Shown here: positions 1 through 11,712 of the stretch, piece by piece
Layout: the number at the start of each line of letters is the position of its first letter
Position numbering within the stretch: position 1 is the stretch's first letter
NCBI GenBank assembly: GCA_034440635.1
Contig: JAOTON010001678.1
Span: 372,001 to 436,000 of the forward strand
DNA from: Lepas anatifera
Lineage: Eukaryota; Arthropoda; Thecostraca; Lepadidae
DNA length: 64,000 bases
Direction of reading: 5' to 3'
Translations under genes and position numbers: made by a program
Notes under the pieces: generated by a model
Database searches by the model: none
What the model saw: only the letters and a program-made list of their open reading frames with translations
What the model was told of the DNA's origin: nothing

Positions 1-1057
1 GGCGCACGCACAATTCGTGAAACGCACACCCCTGATATAAAGGCATGCCTGGGGAGCGATAACGTTGCACCGTCCGAGCACTGGGGCTCTTATTGAGCGA
101 GGAACAGCAGCGCCGCAGCCGGCTGTAACATTTACTCTTGAATAGAAAATGCCTTCTGAGAATAGCAAGTGCGAGTGAGTTTCTGCGGTGGCAGCCTAAC
201 CCCATGGGGGAGGGGGAGGGGGTGGGGAATTACATACTGCGTACTGCCGTGAGCCAGAGCAAACGCCCCTCGGCCATATCAATCTTCATCCGCGCCAGAA
301 AAGCGATTGGCATTCGGCGAGACCGCCCTGTTTTGGGATTTGTGAGTAGCTATTGGTCATGAATAGAATATCGAGCACACACTAGCAGAGAAATAACGCC
401 ACGACGGACCCCCAACGGGACGTCTGACACGTATCGTTTGATCAGATTGGACCGCATGAAATCAATGACAATCAACTATCTGAAACAAAATTTTAGAATT
501 TGCTTGAACTATTGCCAACTCCTTTCTGTAAAACCAGTAGACCTTCTGATAGCGTGATATCTTCTTGACCACAGGATTCGAGTGATATACGGCATAACCT
601 TGCAAGGTTGCAAAGAGGTTGCAAAGCCATTCGAAAGCACTTGGGTGACATGTTCATTGCGGTGGCATCCATATTCTGGTAAAGTCAAAGGCTAGCTCGC
701 TGCAGGTCACTGCGTATTTGAAACTTTTCCATATACCCCCAGGCTCAAATATTAAGCAGACTCGATTAAAACGCGATTTGTACGACCTAAGCGGTAATCT
801 ATAACAGTGCTTTCGTGGTCATTTGATAGGTGTGATAAAAACCCATCGATAGCAGCTACAAGTCAAAGTAAAGCCTAGATTGAGGTCAATCGAGGTCAAG
901 GATAATACGCTTCACATGCTATGGGATTATTACGTTTTTACCTGTAACTTCCAAACGGAATAGGGTACGATCGTTATTGAGGCACCATTGTTATCATCTT
1001 GTTAATACAACTCGAATGACCTACGGTTTTACCATGCTAGGTTAAGTTCAGAGATTG
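1..1057. other. No gene seen
   Basis: Apart from the G-tract at 206-227, I see no coding run with splice signals or a recognisable element. AGGTCA-type half-sites appear around 880-900 and may be the upstream part of the family B repeat that follows. Confidence 0.4.
206..227 (+). other. Canonical G-quadruplex motif
   Basis: Four G-runs (G5, G5, G5, G4) are separated by single bases A, A and T. Such short loops are known to give very stable parallel intramolecular quadruplexes. No gene is visible nearby, so any role is unknown. Confidence 0.8.
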
Positions 1058-1395
1058 ACCTGACCTCAGGCCACCGAATTGACCGGATGTGACCTTCATG
1101 TGGGTTGAACTTGACATATAATTGGATTATATAACGTTATTACGTCACCATTCGGTCTACAGGCAGGTGAATTGGTGCGACCTCGCGATTGCGACGGTCT
1201 CAACGTATACCTAGGTCTGACTTTGAAAGACTATAAACAAAAAGCATTGATCGATTTTCAAAATTCCTTCACCAATCAACGAGCTCATAAATTTCCTCAA
1301 ATGTGGCCAAGTCGCGTTTTCCGGCGGCGAACGGTTCTCCGGTTACGTCGGAAACATGGGTGGGGGGCACTTAGGTCCCCCTCCATTGGGCATGC
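1058..1395 (+). repeat. Dispersed repeat, family B, copy 1
   Basis: Alignable by eye, in the same orientation, to 39970-40275. Shared landmarks in order are a 'gaacttgac' block, a 'ttggtgcgac' / 'ctggtgcgac' block, 'ctttgaaagactataa' / 'ctttgaaaggctataa', 'ttcaccaatc' and 'gcattttccggc'-like sequence. It is old and diverged. I see no ORF of a transposase or reverse transcriptase, so its class is unknown. Confidence 0.65.
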
Positions 1396-2463
1396 TATAA
1401 TTCAAATGTTTTACGTTCTCCTCTCTTCACCCTTTTCACCACTCCTACAACGATTTTTGCTGACGTTTTGTTGAATAAACCGAAAGCGCTCTGACCAGAA
1501 ATTGGTACCGAGTGGAGCAACCCTTAATTCTCAATGAATTCATTTTACACTGATTATGTTACTCCGTTCAAGTCGATTGGGTCCTGCTGGAGTGCTTTTC
1601 ATCCTGGCGTATATGAGTTATGTCAAAAGTAAAACACTAGCAGGAGCGGTGTTCAAATGCACCAACACCTGCGTTGCGTATATGACGTCTGGTTTCAATT
1701 AGAAGCTAGTTGTCTCTGCCTTACTTAAGAATGCCAGTTTTTCAGCCTATGATGATGGTTTATCAAGGAATAGCTTTTTGGTTTTGATCTCCCGCTTGGA
1801 TGATATGGATATGCGAAGGATGTATGTAGCTATCGCGAACAGGGACATGCAGTTCAATTGCACAACAACGTTTAGTGGCTAGATCAGGTGTTGACGACGC
1901 GCAATGCCATCTATACTGTTAATGAATGGAGGGCGTGTGGTGAAAGCGATATCAGGCATGATACTTATGATGTAACACACGTTGTGGGGCATCACTGTCG
2001 GGGTGTGACGCAATTTTTTTCGCCGTTAAGTACTTGGGTGGTTTGTTATTGTTCGTTTGTATTGTCTTCAGCCCAATTTCTTTGCTGCTGATATGTTGTT
2101 AAATGCTGATGTTTGTTGCAAACTGACGAGTTACTGAAAATAAAGAAGTATAAATCGGAAAAAACTGATGACGTCTGAAGGTCTGGATAAATATTTAATA
2201 GCACTGCCGATTTGGAAAACTTACGGAAGGCACGACGTTATCCTGGCTATAAATCGTCAAACATTTATAACTATCGTGCACAAAAAGCTGGTTGACGGAT
2301 GTCGATGCAGGAATGGGACCGGAGACTGCACTTTGGCTATAAGAGGGGTATAATTGGACCTTATGTTCACAGAGCACTCAAGAACTGCTGAACATGACCA
2401 CTGCTGCATCGTGAATTAGGCAGGGTTAGACAAATGCTGATCAATAATGGCTAGAACAGCCGA
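1396..2463. other. No gene seen
   Basis: AT-rich unique-looking sequence with only short stop-interrupted frames. No terminal repeats or motif recognised. Confidence 0.35.
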
Positions 2464-3043
2464 ATGTTTGATTCTGTTGTGAAGAGTGTACTCAACGAAA
2501 GGAAAGAGAAGTCCACTGCTCCTAAAATCACTGGGATTGACCTCTTCTATAGACACTCCCTTGCACCAGCTTCGAGGCAGAATGAGAGAGGTATCCAGGG
2601 CATAGTATACGAAAACACATCAGATCCCGGCAAAAGACGTAAGATAAGAATGTATTACACAATTCCAAGATCATCTAATCTGGTCATGAGCATGAACCCT
2701 TCGAATAAATGTTCACCGTTCAGACAGACCAATGTAGTTTGATCAGTTTCGATGTAAAACCGGCAACTATGCAAACCGAAATATATGCAATGCTACAACC
2801 ATACCACCACCAGAGCAATACACCGACCCCTCACTATGCACCTTCAACAATTATCCCCCAAGCGGCACATGAAAGAACGCTACGGCACAGACATCACACG
2901 ACAAATGCTAACAGAAAACACAACAGTTCTCATACAGCGCAACGATCATCGCAGACTGCAAACATTACAAACACTGCTCACCAATGGCACATAACCTATA
3001 ATCAACATTCACAGGAAATAGCTCACACCTTTCCCGCTCCATG
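2464..3043 (+). pseudogene. Penelope-like retroelement 3' fragment (GIY-YIG part)
   Basis: The first frame (2464-2742) ends with a basic stretch, 'MYYTIPRSSNLVM', then 'TNVV', which resembles the linker between reverse transcriptase and GIY-YIG nuclease in Penelope-like elements. After a frame change, 2785-2994 reads 'LTMHLQQLSPKRHMKE' and later 'NDHRRLQTLQTLL', matching the helical part after the GIY-YIG core. The third frame continues with a 'YNQHSQ' tail. No single frame spans the region, and the reverse transcriptase is absent. It is therefore a dead, 5'-truncated copy. The family call rests on remembered pattern, not a search. Confidence 0.6.
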
Positions 3044-4468
3044 ATATAAACATACTGTTTTAGTGTTTGCTGGTGTCTTTTGTGATAGGTGTTTACAATG
3101 CTCAAAAAACCTTACGAAGGAGGGATGAAACACTCCCCCTAGAATAGGGCAAGGATTTAAAAGCGACGGAGTGAGGGTCAATCCTCCACTCGAGCAGAGC
3201 GAACAAAATGGGCTTTGGCAAGCGTGCTAGCTCAGACACCATCTGATGACTGAGTGAGTGGAGTTCTTGGCTTTGGAAATTGTCCAAACATGTGTATGAC
3301 TGCTGACTGTGGACCGGGTATCCCTTGATAGTTTACGGATATTTGGTAGTATCTAGTCGGAGATAGCGGTATTTACTTCCATGTACAAAAAAATACAATG
3401 TCAAAGAGGAGCCGACATCGTGCAAATCAAATGTGCTTTGAACAAACCTAAAATTCGTGAAAACAAACTAAAAAAGTGCCCCAATCCATTTCTGCCACCA
3501 CCATCGCAGGCGAGTGGCGCATTTTTCAACCTCTAGATAACGAAGAGTGACATTAAATTTGCAGACCACAAAACTAGTAAACCAATATCAACTTACTGTA
3601 CGGTTTCATCTATCAACGTTGTCTCTTGGACTTTGTTTCCTTCAGCTTGAAGCTATATTCTAGCAGGACGACAGCATCGATCCCAGTGCCATAGCTGATG
3701 ACGCCAGGCTAAAAACCAGCGTAAGACATGCAACTCGCCAGAGGTCGAAAAATATGCCAACTCGCCAACAATGTTCGAGACAAAACAGATCCAGTCCGTG
3801 ACAAAACAGGCGAGATAGTGCTTACCAGCGTGAGGAGTTGATGCTGAGCCTGTACATACGTTCTTTAAGATTCAGAAGCACTCAGAGGGTCAGGCAAATA
3901 ACCCCGTTTTGGTGCAAAACCTCAACATTTTTGATCACACAAGCTTGGTTTGAAATTCCGTCTGTGACACTCACACACTTTTTCCCACCTCTGCAATTCG
4001 CAGCGCGTTTACTTTCCGCCGGCGGTAACGTCACTGTTCAGATCGATTAGCCGCAATTTAGTACTATGTTGGGTTCATACATTCACAAAATAGCTGTCGA
4101 AAATGCGACTAGGAAGGGTCCAACTTGAGGGATTAACGTTTGCAACCCATACACCACGCTGCTTCAGCTAATGCATAACAAATTGCGGAGACCACCAACC
4201 TGAACATGTAATCTGCGACATCTCTGTTTGGTGCCTTTTTTGTAATTTGTAATTTTCTGTTCCGTTTTTTAATAGCATGCATCCCGGGCCAATTCATTCA
4301 TTCATTCATGTATTACACACACTTACCTACTATTGAGGTGGTTTTTTAAGTGTTGCCGTAATGAGTATGAAGTGATTAAAGCTCAGAACTTTATACGACC
4401 TGGTTCATAATCAATAAAAAACGCTAGTTGAAAAAAATCGACCGACATATTCACACCCTCACACCCAG
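3044..4468. other. No gene seen; carries a short repeat
   Basis: Mostly unassigned. Positions 3301-3372 match 5684-5756 in the same orientation (family C: 'tgtggac', 'gatatttggt', 'atttagtcg'-like blocks). No coding run of note. Confidence 0.4.
3301..3372 (+). repeat. Short dispersed repeat, family C, copy 1
   Basis: Alignable to 5684-5756 over about 70 bases, with 'gctgactgtggaccgggtat' against 'gccggctgtggacaggatac' and a shared 'gatatttggtagta/gatatttggtggta' block. Class unknown. Confidence 0.5.
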
Positions 4469-5409
4469 GTGGGCCTCCGAGCCACCTTTGCCCTGGTGGA
4501 GGATTTCAAAACCTCCCTCAATTTCTACTCCTCTGCGGGATAGCGAAAAAAGTGAACGCTGGTGGATAGCCCGAGAATATTAGTGAAGAAGCTTCATCTT
4601 TTACTTTTGGGCTCAGGTCCATATTGAGGCCATGACAGATCAAAGAAAGTGACGGGCTAGAAAAAGGTTTCCGGGTTCTAGCGTCTGACAGAGTGGAATT
4701 ATAATCGTTCTTTAGGCACCATTCACTTCCTCCCGTTACGGCGAATGGAATGATGTATTATATTAATATGCTAGGTCAAAACATAAAGTGACATGACCTA
4801 AGATCAGGTCAAGGTCATCATATGACATGGCATAATCAATATGCATATCAATCCGCTCTCGTGAGTAATCCAAACGTAATGGTATCAAAACAAAAGCTAT
4901 ATCATTATTTCCTACAAAACCATTGACCTAAGTCTGAAAACCTGCTTAAGCTGTCCCAGATGACCTCTCACGGTTAACAGGCACAAACTTGCAACATGAG
5001 CCTGAAAAAATGACCTAGGAAGCTACGATTTGGAGAATTGGAAGGTATTCTAATCTTTATCTACAGAGAAAGAGCCATTTTTCGCCGAACTCCCGTTTTC
5101 CCCATGCATTTCCGGACCGGGCACTGGGCCATCGATATGAAAAATCCCGGAACACTTGGGTAGTGCTCGGTGGGCCCATTGTGTGATACGAGTTTCAACT
5201 GGATAGTTTCACCTTGTTCTTAATTATGCTATCTTAATATTTTTTGGAGGTGAGGTCACTTGACACACACTGGTAACCTAACCTGAGATGACCCAACGTT
5301 AAAATGTTGGGAAAATATGCGAAATTGATCAAGAATAAGGTATGCCAAGCACTACTGCGCCTCGCACCGATGTTTTTGTTTCCGCCGGAAAAAACCGCGG
5401 GGGTGTTCA
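4469..5409 (+). repeat. Dispersed repeat, family A, copy 1 (near full length)
   Basis: One of five copies (also 16521-17015, 18381-18700, 20990-21861 reversed, 40774-41638). Order of landmarks: 'gtgggcctcc' start, 'gcgggatagcg', 'catgacagatcaaagaa', 'ctagcgtctgacagag', a run of AGGTCA half-sites including an exact tandem pair at 4806-4817, 'tatgcatatcaat', 'gaaaacctgctta', 'ttccccatgca', 'gagatgaccc', and an end near 'gggggtgttca'. There is no long ORF, so it is either a non-autonomous element or the decayed non-coding part of one. Class unknown. Confidence 0.75.
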
Positions 5410-5449
5410 GAAATCCCTCCCACTGGGGCGAGGGTTAAGCCATAAGGAC

Positions 5450-5610
5450 GATGGGTGGCTTAATGCATACCATCAAAGTCTCTGAAAGCACCGGTCCCGG
5501 GTTCAGTCCCGGCGGAGTCTGAATAAGTCGATTTTACCCTCCTAACAGGGTAAGATTTGGAGTCACCGTATCAACTTGCCAGTTGGTACATCGCTAAACC
5601 CCAACAATTT
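5450..5610 (+). mobile_element. tRNA-derived SINE
   Basis: The head has an A-box-like 'ggtggcttaatgcata' and a B-box-like 'gggttcagtcccgg'. The body continues 'ctgaataagtcgatttta' and ends 'gttggtacatcgctaaaccc'. The same tail ends the SINEs at 15610 and 30809. Diverged copy. Expected to be retroposed by a partner LINE through its shared 3' end. Confidence 0.7.
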
Positions 5611-5683
5611 TCATTATCATATTGAGCTTTAGCACCGATATCACGAATTCAAATTTCCCTTACAAAATTTATAAGATGTATAT

Positions 5684-5756
5684 GCTCGCCGGCTGTGGAC
5701 AGGATACCCATTGACATTGTACTGATATTTGGTGGTATTTAGTCGCAGGTAGAACA
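5684..5756 (+). repeat. Short dispersed repeat, family C, copy 2
   Basis: Partner of 3301-3372, in the same orientation and 2.4 kb away. Class unknown. Confidence 0.5.
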
Positions 5757-7186
5757 CATGTTATTGAATATATTACACTACCATGTGGAGTAGCACGGTA
5801 ATTCGTATTTAAGGCCATGCAAGCAAACTCCTAACAAGAAATGTGTCGCTCCTACCCGCAGCATTAAAGCCGCCACGGGTCGAAAGGCCAGCGCGGCCCC
5901 CCGCCCGAAGTCTGCAGGCGCAGCGCGTCGCTGTGCAGCGGTGACGAAGCTTCGCTCTAACCGGACAGTCAAAGAAATAATTACCTACACCGTCCATTAG
6001 TTGATTAGGGTGGGTAACACTGTCTGACTGAACCAGTTACAGTTTTGGGCGAACTACATACGCTGTAAGTTCAGAGGGTCAATCTTAATGGCAAAACTTC
6101 TGAGTGGTAAAAACTCAGCTCAGTAGAAGCCTATCTATATGCATCACATCTGTTTACGCTCTTTATTAACAACATTGCAGGCTACACGAAGCCAAGGTGT
6201 CCCCAGTTTGAGGATGATGTCAAAACCGATAAAGCATTAAGCAGCCATATAAAGATTGTTGTATCAAAGCCAAATGAATCCCGTTCCTGAGTCGTCTATC
6301 AAGTAGCATTACGTAGGCAGAACATTACACTGACATTCAGGCCGAAACCGATCTAGAAAACGCCCTGAAAAAAAAACAGCATCCTGGAGTCTGTAGGAAA
6401 AATTCAGAACTCAGGAATCATTATTGTCCCCATATTGAATTTGTCATCTCACGCTTCCAGGATACCCCGTCTAGCAACACATCACGAAGACAGCCAATTC
6501 GTTGTCTTCACACAGGACTACGTTGATCGGAATTGAACGCCAAAATATTGCGCAAACATGCAACATGAAGGTGCGGTATATTTTGAAGACTGATAGAGCA
6601 GTCTGGGCTGGTGTGACCAAAGGCCGTATAACGGGTCGATTGGGTACAACACAGATTATTGATGTGGCTAAATTGCCACTTCATGCCATGACACATTGCC
6701 TTACGTCTGTTTGGCTTAACATTTACTTTTTGCACATGTTAAAATTCAGTTTGTTTTTACGATTAACATTTTAACATGATTTTCTCTTCCTGAAACCTGT
6801 ATTTTCGTTCAAATCCCATCAGAGCTTTTGCTGAGTAGTTCTGTACTTCTTTTCCATCTAAAGTGACACGTAGTCTGCAGCTTTTTGCCAAGCCCCACGG
6901 CCATATGGATGCGATCACCTTGGTTTTTTGTGGCGCATAGAAACACATTTTTTGCCACCACCAACTCTGAATTGTTTCTACGTTTGGTACGCCTAAATCC
7001 CATATAATGGATCATCTGAGAGTTGAGAATCTAACACGATAAATGATATGGGAACGTAATTGTCCCAATCGTTCCCTGTTTGAAATTGTATGGAAGGTAG
7101 ACTTGTATAACACGCGCACTGGAAAGGGGGCTCGGAGGCCCCCACCTGTTTTTCCCAGGTTTTAGGGAAAATGTTCGTGCTAGGTA
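5757..7186. other. No gene supported; small CpG-rich patch
   Basis: Positions 5860-5990 are GC- and CpG-rich, and the minus strand stays open for about 60 codons there, rich in Ala and Arg. No start-and-donor combination convinces me. The rest is AT-rich and unassigned. Confidence 0.3.
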
Positions 7187-7325
7187 ATATGGCGTCGCCA
7201 CTCTTTTCCTGTTGGAAGGGTTTCTCGTCAGCCAGATTGCTCCTTGTTCAGGGAATCTGCCGAGCCTTGAATCCGGGTCGGCTGTGTGGTAAGCGAGCGT
7301 GCTAACCACTCTACCATCACGCTCA
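7187..7325 (-). mobile_element. tRNA-derived SINE
   Basis: Read on the minus strand, the head is 'ggtagagtggttagcacgct' (A box) followed by 'ccggattcaaggctcgg' (B box). The body then reads 'ctgaacaaggagcaatc' and 'cttccaacaggaaaagagt', the same layout as the other SINEs. The 3' tail is missing or diverged. Confidence 0.6.
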
Positions 7326-7526
7326 CAAAGTCAGCGGTCAATATTATACCCATTTTCAAGGTCATTGGCCCCAATGTTTCCGACCAGATGACAACATCCA
7401 GAATGAGGTCATAGTAAATGCTACTCAACTCAATGGTTGCCATAGTAAAAGTGCCAGTGAAAATTATGGTGAATATATCATATTTTGACGACATATCTTG
7501 GTGACCTTGAACGACCCTCACCCAAA

Positions 7527-7687
7527 GGATGCAGCGGCTGCAGTGAAAGCACCTTTGAGTCTCATGTCGCCTACCCAGGTTCAAATCCCCTGCGGGAATA
7601 CTAAATAAGACTCCCTGATCCCCAATATACCCTTTCAACGGGGCGAGAGTTGGCAACGCCATATGACCACAGCAGTCGGTGTTTCGA
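7527..7687 (+). mobile_element. tRNA-derived SINE (degraded)
   Basis: B-box-like 'caggttcaaatcccc' is followed by 'actaaataagactccctgat', 'ctttcaacggggcgagagtt' and 'cagcagtcggtg', the body pattern of the other SINEs here. The A box is poorly kept. Confidence 0.55.
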
Positions 7688-8329
7688 ACAGCGCCAAGGC
7701 TTCTTCTATGACCTTGAGCCCGAAATTTTAGAGAACATTGTACGGAACCCTCCCTCCATGACCAAGTCTGCTTTCAGTGGGTTCGCAATATCTTCCCAAA
7801 ACAATCGCGGTATTTCCCAACAGGCCCCAGCTGGCCTGTTCAACCCTGATACTGACCAAGGCGGTAAGCCACTAGAGTCACTATATATAAGCCACTAAGG
7901 ATCCCCGCATTAAAAACAAAATGGACGTTCTTTTAACCCTCTCGGTTTCTTTTAATCTCAAAGGTGCCCTTTAGACCTCCCCCTTACTGCACGTTAACGC
8001 CAGACCCTTTCCACCGCGCGGGTTAGCTGGGCCAGCTAATGTCACAACACAGTGTGTGGACGGATATTCCTGCCCTCGTCGGTTACTCTCTGTTTTCCCA
8101 GTCTGCAGAGCTGAGGCGTAAATATCGGGCATTACGGAGGATCCCGAGAAAACTGCTGGGTACATAAGGGCAAAGCAGACCAAGAGCAGACTAAGTCTGA
8201 AGAATGGGCAGGAAATTAGCTTAACCCTAGCCCTACTAGAGGTATCTTATACCCTCGCCCTACTGGGGAGGGTTAATTCGACCTCCCTAGCCGTTTGAAA
8301 ACTAGGAAAGATAGAAAAACTTAGTATCT
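7688..8329. other. No gene seen
   Basis: No splice-flanked coding run and no terminal repeats. Two 'accctcgccctactgg'-type phrases near 8240-8275 resemble SINE body pieces. Confidence 0.3.
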
Positions 8330-9460
8330 TGCAGATAGTTGCTTGTGGCCTGAACTCTGAGAGTGTATGCATTTGTTATCATAGGTAAATTGGCAAACTT
8401 GATAGTCACATACATGACCTGAATATGCTGAAGCTACGTAAAACACAGTCACAACGCTGTTTTGGCTCAAATTCAGTAGCGTAGCATCACAGAAACGTGT
8501 TTTCAGGCATTTACTGTGTTCTGCACGTGCAATTTGCCGAATGCTTGAACTCTCAAGAGGTCAATAGCTGACCTTTGCAACCAAATTGGTGAATATTGGC
8601 CTCTCTGAGCATGCATTCAACTACAAGGTATCAGCAAATCGGATTCTTATTTGCGCGAACGTTTCAGCATTCACTGTTGTATGTCAAACTAGGTCAATAT
8701 AAGGTTACTGGTCTTAGCTGACCTTGGAAAGTCATTATTGATACGCCATTTGAGGGCCATCCGCATCCATGTGCTAGACAACTGGTGCTAACAGCATACT
8801 CAAACATGTGTGGTAGATTACACTGGTGCAGAGGGTCATTTAATGATAGTAACATTGTTTGACGTTTTATGTGGCTTCTGACCTTAGCTGACCCTTTCCC
8901 AACAAACTGCCAAAAGCATAACAGCTTGGTGGCTATCTATCGATAGTTGACTTCATTGTATCAAACTGAACTACCGCAGGTGATCACCTTGTGTGATCTC
9001 GGGAGGCTCAGACATCAGAGGATCACCCAGGTTGTTCTAGACATTTCGTGGGACGCATCAGACCGAAAGGCGTGCCACGTTCGCATCATACGAGCGGGCA
9101 TATTGGCATGAGGTTGACGGGGTCACATGAGGTCACCAACTCATTGCATATGCTTAAGAGGTCAAATGCGATTAACGCAAGTGTGATGAAGCCAGGAACC
9201 TACGATAGAAGCTAGTCCGGCCCAAATTGCGATTCCTAGATCAAGTGCAGCGAGGAAGACGGCTTGCTCGCGCAAGAATTTGGAAATGATTTTACCTTCT
9301 ATGACCTGACAAACAGGTTTGAAACTTGGTCAAAAAGGCGTGGAGTTGCACTTGGTGCACATATCCTGGATGGCATTGCGCCTCGAAGCCAATTTTTCTG
9401 AAATTCAAAAAATTCGAGCGGGGTCGCATCAACCCCCGCCCCCCACCCGGAAGCGCTAGG
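8330..9460 (+). repeat. Dispersed repeat, family D, copy 1
   Basis: Its distal part matches the reverse complement of 27500-28010. The clearest block is 'cctagatcaagtgcagcgag' here against 'cctagatcaagcgaagccag' there, followed in both by 'gaagac'. AGGTCA/TGACCT half-sites recur throughout ('tagctgacctt' at least three times). No ORF. The proximal boundary is uncertain. Confidence 0.5.
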
Positions 9461-10973
9461 GCTAAACACTATAAAAAGAGTATGGTAGGTCCGATGATCT
9501 ACCGCAAAAGCTCAGGTGGCATAGAAACCGACTCTGGATTCAATTTGACCAAATATAGGACTTCTACGAGACTCTTGCCACATTTCGTGATTTGAAAATA
9601 GCTGACAGGTTCAGCTAAAGTTTTCTTCAACGATCTGAATTTTTTTATGGAACTATATTTGGATAACAAATTAGCCCTAGCCCCAAGAAGACATGCTGGA
9701 CATTTCATAATGATATTTGTTGTACCTCAGGGCAACAACTACAACGGAAGACAAAAATCTTCCGTGCTAACCCTCACGAACTGATGAAAAAGCTCGCGAC
9801 CTTCGCTCCAGGACTCGTAAAAGTCAGCTCCACAGCAGGTGGCGGCTTCTATCTCAATCAAACGTCGTTGACTGCCTCACTGTATAAAACATAGGACTTC
9901 AAATGTGAAGGCCTTTCGATGGTCGGAGGGTAATTTAGTGGGGGCACTACGAGAAAAAATAAACGACATCTTTGCCGCGTAATGTCTTATCAGACCATTA
10001 GATCATAGCGCGTGGGAGAGGGGGGGCACTGGTGTCCGCTGACATGGGAAGAAGTGTTGACTTGTGCAGGAAGCTCATGTTATTCCATTGCAGCATCACA
10101 AACGCGAAATGGCTGGGTGATACAACGTTTCTGCAGTAATTCTGACACGGAGAGCCCGGGCAGCGGGCGTGCATTTCTCGTGGTCATACACTGATGACCT
10201 CATGAGACTACTTGATGTTGCACATGAATCTTTATAAATTCTTAGACCACGATAAGGAGAGCTCAGCAGCCGTTTCAGTGAACACAGTGGTTCCACAAAC
10301 CAGTTCCAGTCGCAGCATTTTTTGTTTGTTATTTACTGCTTTTATCCAGCCCGCAGCTTACACTTGCACTTCTGGTGTCACTAGCCTAGCCAAAGGAGAG
10401 CAGCAAATGTGCGTACACTATCCGGCCCCTCTCCTGCAATCTCGAAAACCAACGATGAGACGAAAAATGGACCAGTGCTGAAAGAGCCATACTGCCGTTT
10501 ACTCTTGCGCCAGGTTTGAACTATATCCGTTAAGCTGCAACGTCACAGGGGCTTAGAATGGATAAGAATAAACCGATTTGGAAAAACCTTTTATATCTCG
10601 GGAGCCATCTGGCGTAGAACAAAGCCAGAGGCATCCATGTGTTTGTTTTAACCCATGAATTCGAATGGGGTGTAGTAGGACCTTGTGATATCATTTGATG
10701 ACTTTTATCTCAGGTCAGTGGCAAATATGGATGTAAATGTCATTTTGCATACAGTTTCAATCGTTAGATTATGCTGGTCACTATGAAGTCAAATGTATTG
10801 CTCTATATTGTTTCGTTCAAACCTCATCGGAAGAAACTGATTTGAAAAGCGTGTTTTTGTGACCTCTGCTAATCTCGTTATTGACCGGACCTAAAAAAAT
10901 GGTTGCCATCAAAACGATGTTTTCCTAGCGCTTTTCAACGGTGTTTATTAATTAGGTGTAGCGTTTACTATCA
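9461..10973. other. No gene seen
   Basis: Unassigned sequence with short frames only. GC rises slightly at 10010-10200 without a convincing exon. Confidence 0.3.
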
Positions 10974-11105
10974 ATGCTGGAGCGAATTCAAGCCACAGGC
11001 AGCTCACACCTTACACCCTGGTTTTGTCCGCCTTATTCGCCTCTCTCCCACGCTGGGACTCCCATGTTGGGCGCTGCGAGTGACAACTGTGCTAAAATGT
11101 ACATC
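10974..11105 (+). CDS. Coding-like segment abutting a hAT-like end
   Basis: A frame opened by ATG at 10974 runs without stop to the hAT-like terminus at 11106. It reads '...SHLTPWFCPPYSPLSH' and '...GAASDNCAKMYI', with mostly G/C third bases. No family recognised. No splice site is clearly placed, and the downstream continuation is lost at the transposon end. It could be a remnant exon or chance. Confidence 0.25.
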
Positions 11106-11591
11106 CAGGGGCGTCGTCACCTGGCCCAGGAGGTCCCCTTTGATACTCAGAGTCTGGAATAGCCGCTTTAGTAGGAAAGAGCCTAGCTTCTATGCTTATA
11201 AAAGAGGCCTCCTAATTGGCCTATGCAAGAGGCTCAGTTAGCGGTAAGCATAATGGCCTACCTAGGAGACCCCTTTACTTATATGGTGGCTCTCTGAACG
11301 GCCTGCATAGGCAGATCCTTTTCTTATAAGTCAAGTCCCCTAAACAGCGCATCCAAGAGGCCCCCGTACTTTTAAGAAGGCCCATTAAATGATATAGTTG
11401 GAGGCGCAATTACTTATAAAAGAGGTCTCTAAGCGGCCAACATAGGAGGCCCATTACTTGTAAAGAAATCTCCTTAATGACCTACAAAATGGAGTTCCCC
11501 AAAAGCGAGGAAGCCCCCCACCTCCGGACTAGGGATGGGAGGCCTCCTTTGATACTGGCCCCCATGGAAAAAATCCGTGGCGAAGCCCCTA
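11106..11591. mobile_element. hAT-like non-autonomous transposon (family H2)
   Basis: The left end is CAGGGGCGTCGTCAC, and the right end read inward is TAGGGGCTTCGCCAC. The interior shares the repeating 'cttataaa..aggcc' pattern with 26794-27485. CAGGGG-type termini are typical of hAT elements. Flanking 8-mers keep only a shared 'catc', so the target duplication has decayed. No transposase. Confidence 0.65.
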
Positions 11592-11712
11592 ATGGCATCA
11601 CGAGGGCATTCCAAATGGCACCCCTTTTCTTGATGTTGTACTGACTCCCCATTACATTTTGTCCCTTTAGCAGACCCCTTGCCCCCCTTATAAAACCCTA
11701 GATCCGTCACTG
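11592..11712 (-). mobile_element. hAT-like element end (fragment)
   Basis: Read on the minus strand it begins CAGTGACGGATCTAGGG, the terminus class of the small hAT family H1, and runs to the border of the preceding element. The opposite end is missing. Confidence 0.5.

Noticed and set aside
1172..1474. 100-codon plus-strand ORF
   Set aside because: It lies over the family B repeat and is not kept open in the second copy at 39970-40275.
7228..7662. 144-codon minus-strand frame
   Set aside because: It spans two SINEs and unrelated sequence between them; no coding character.
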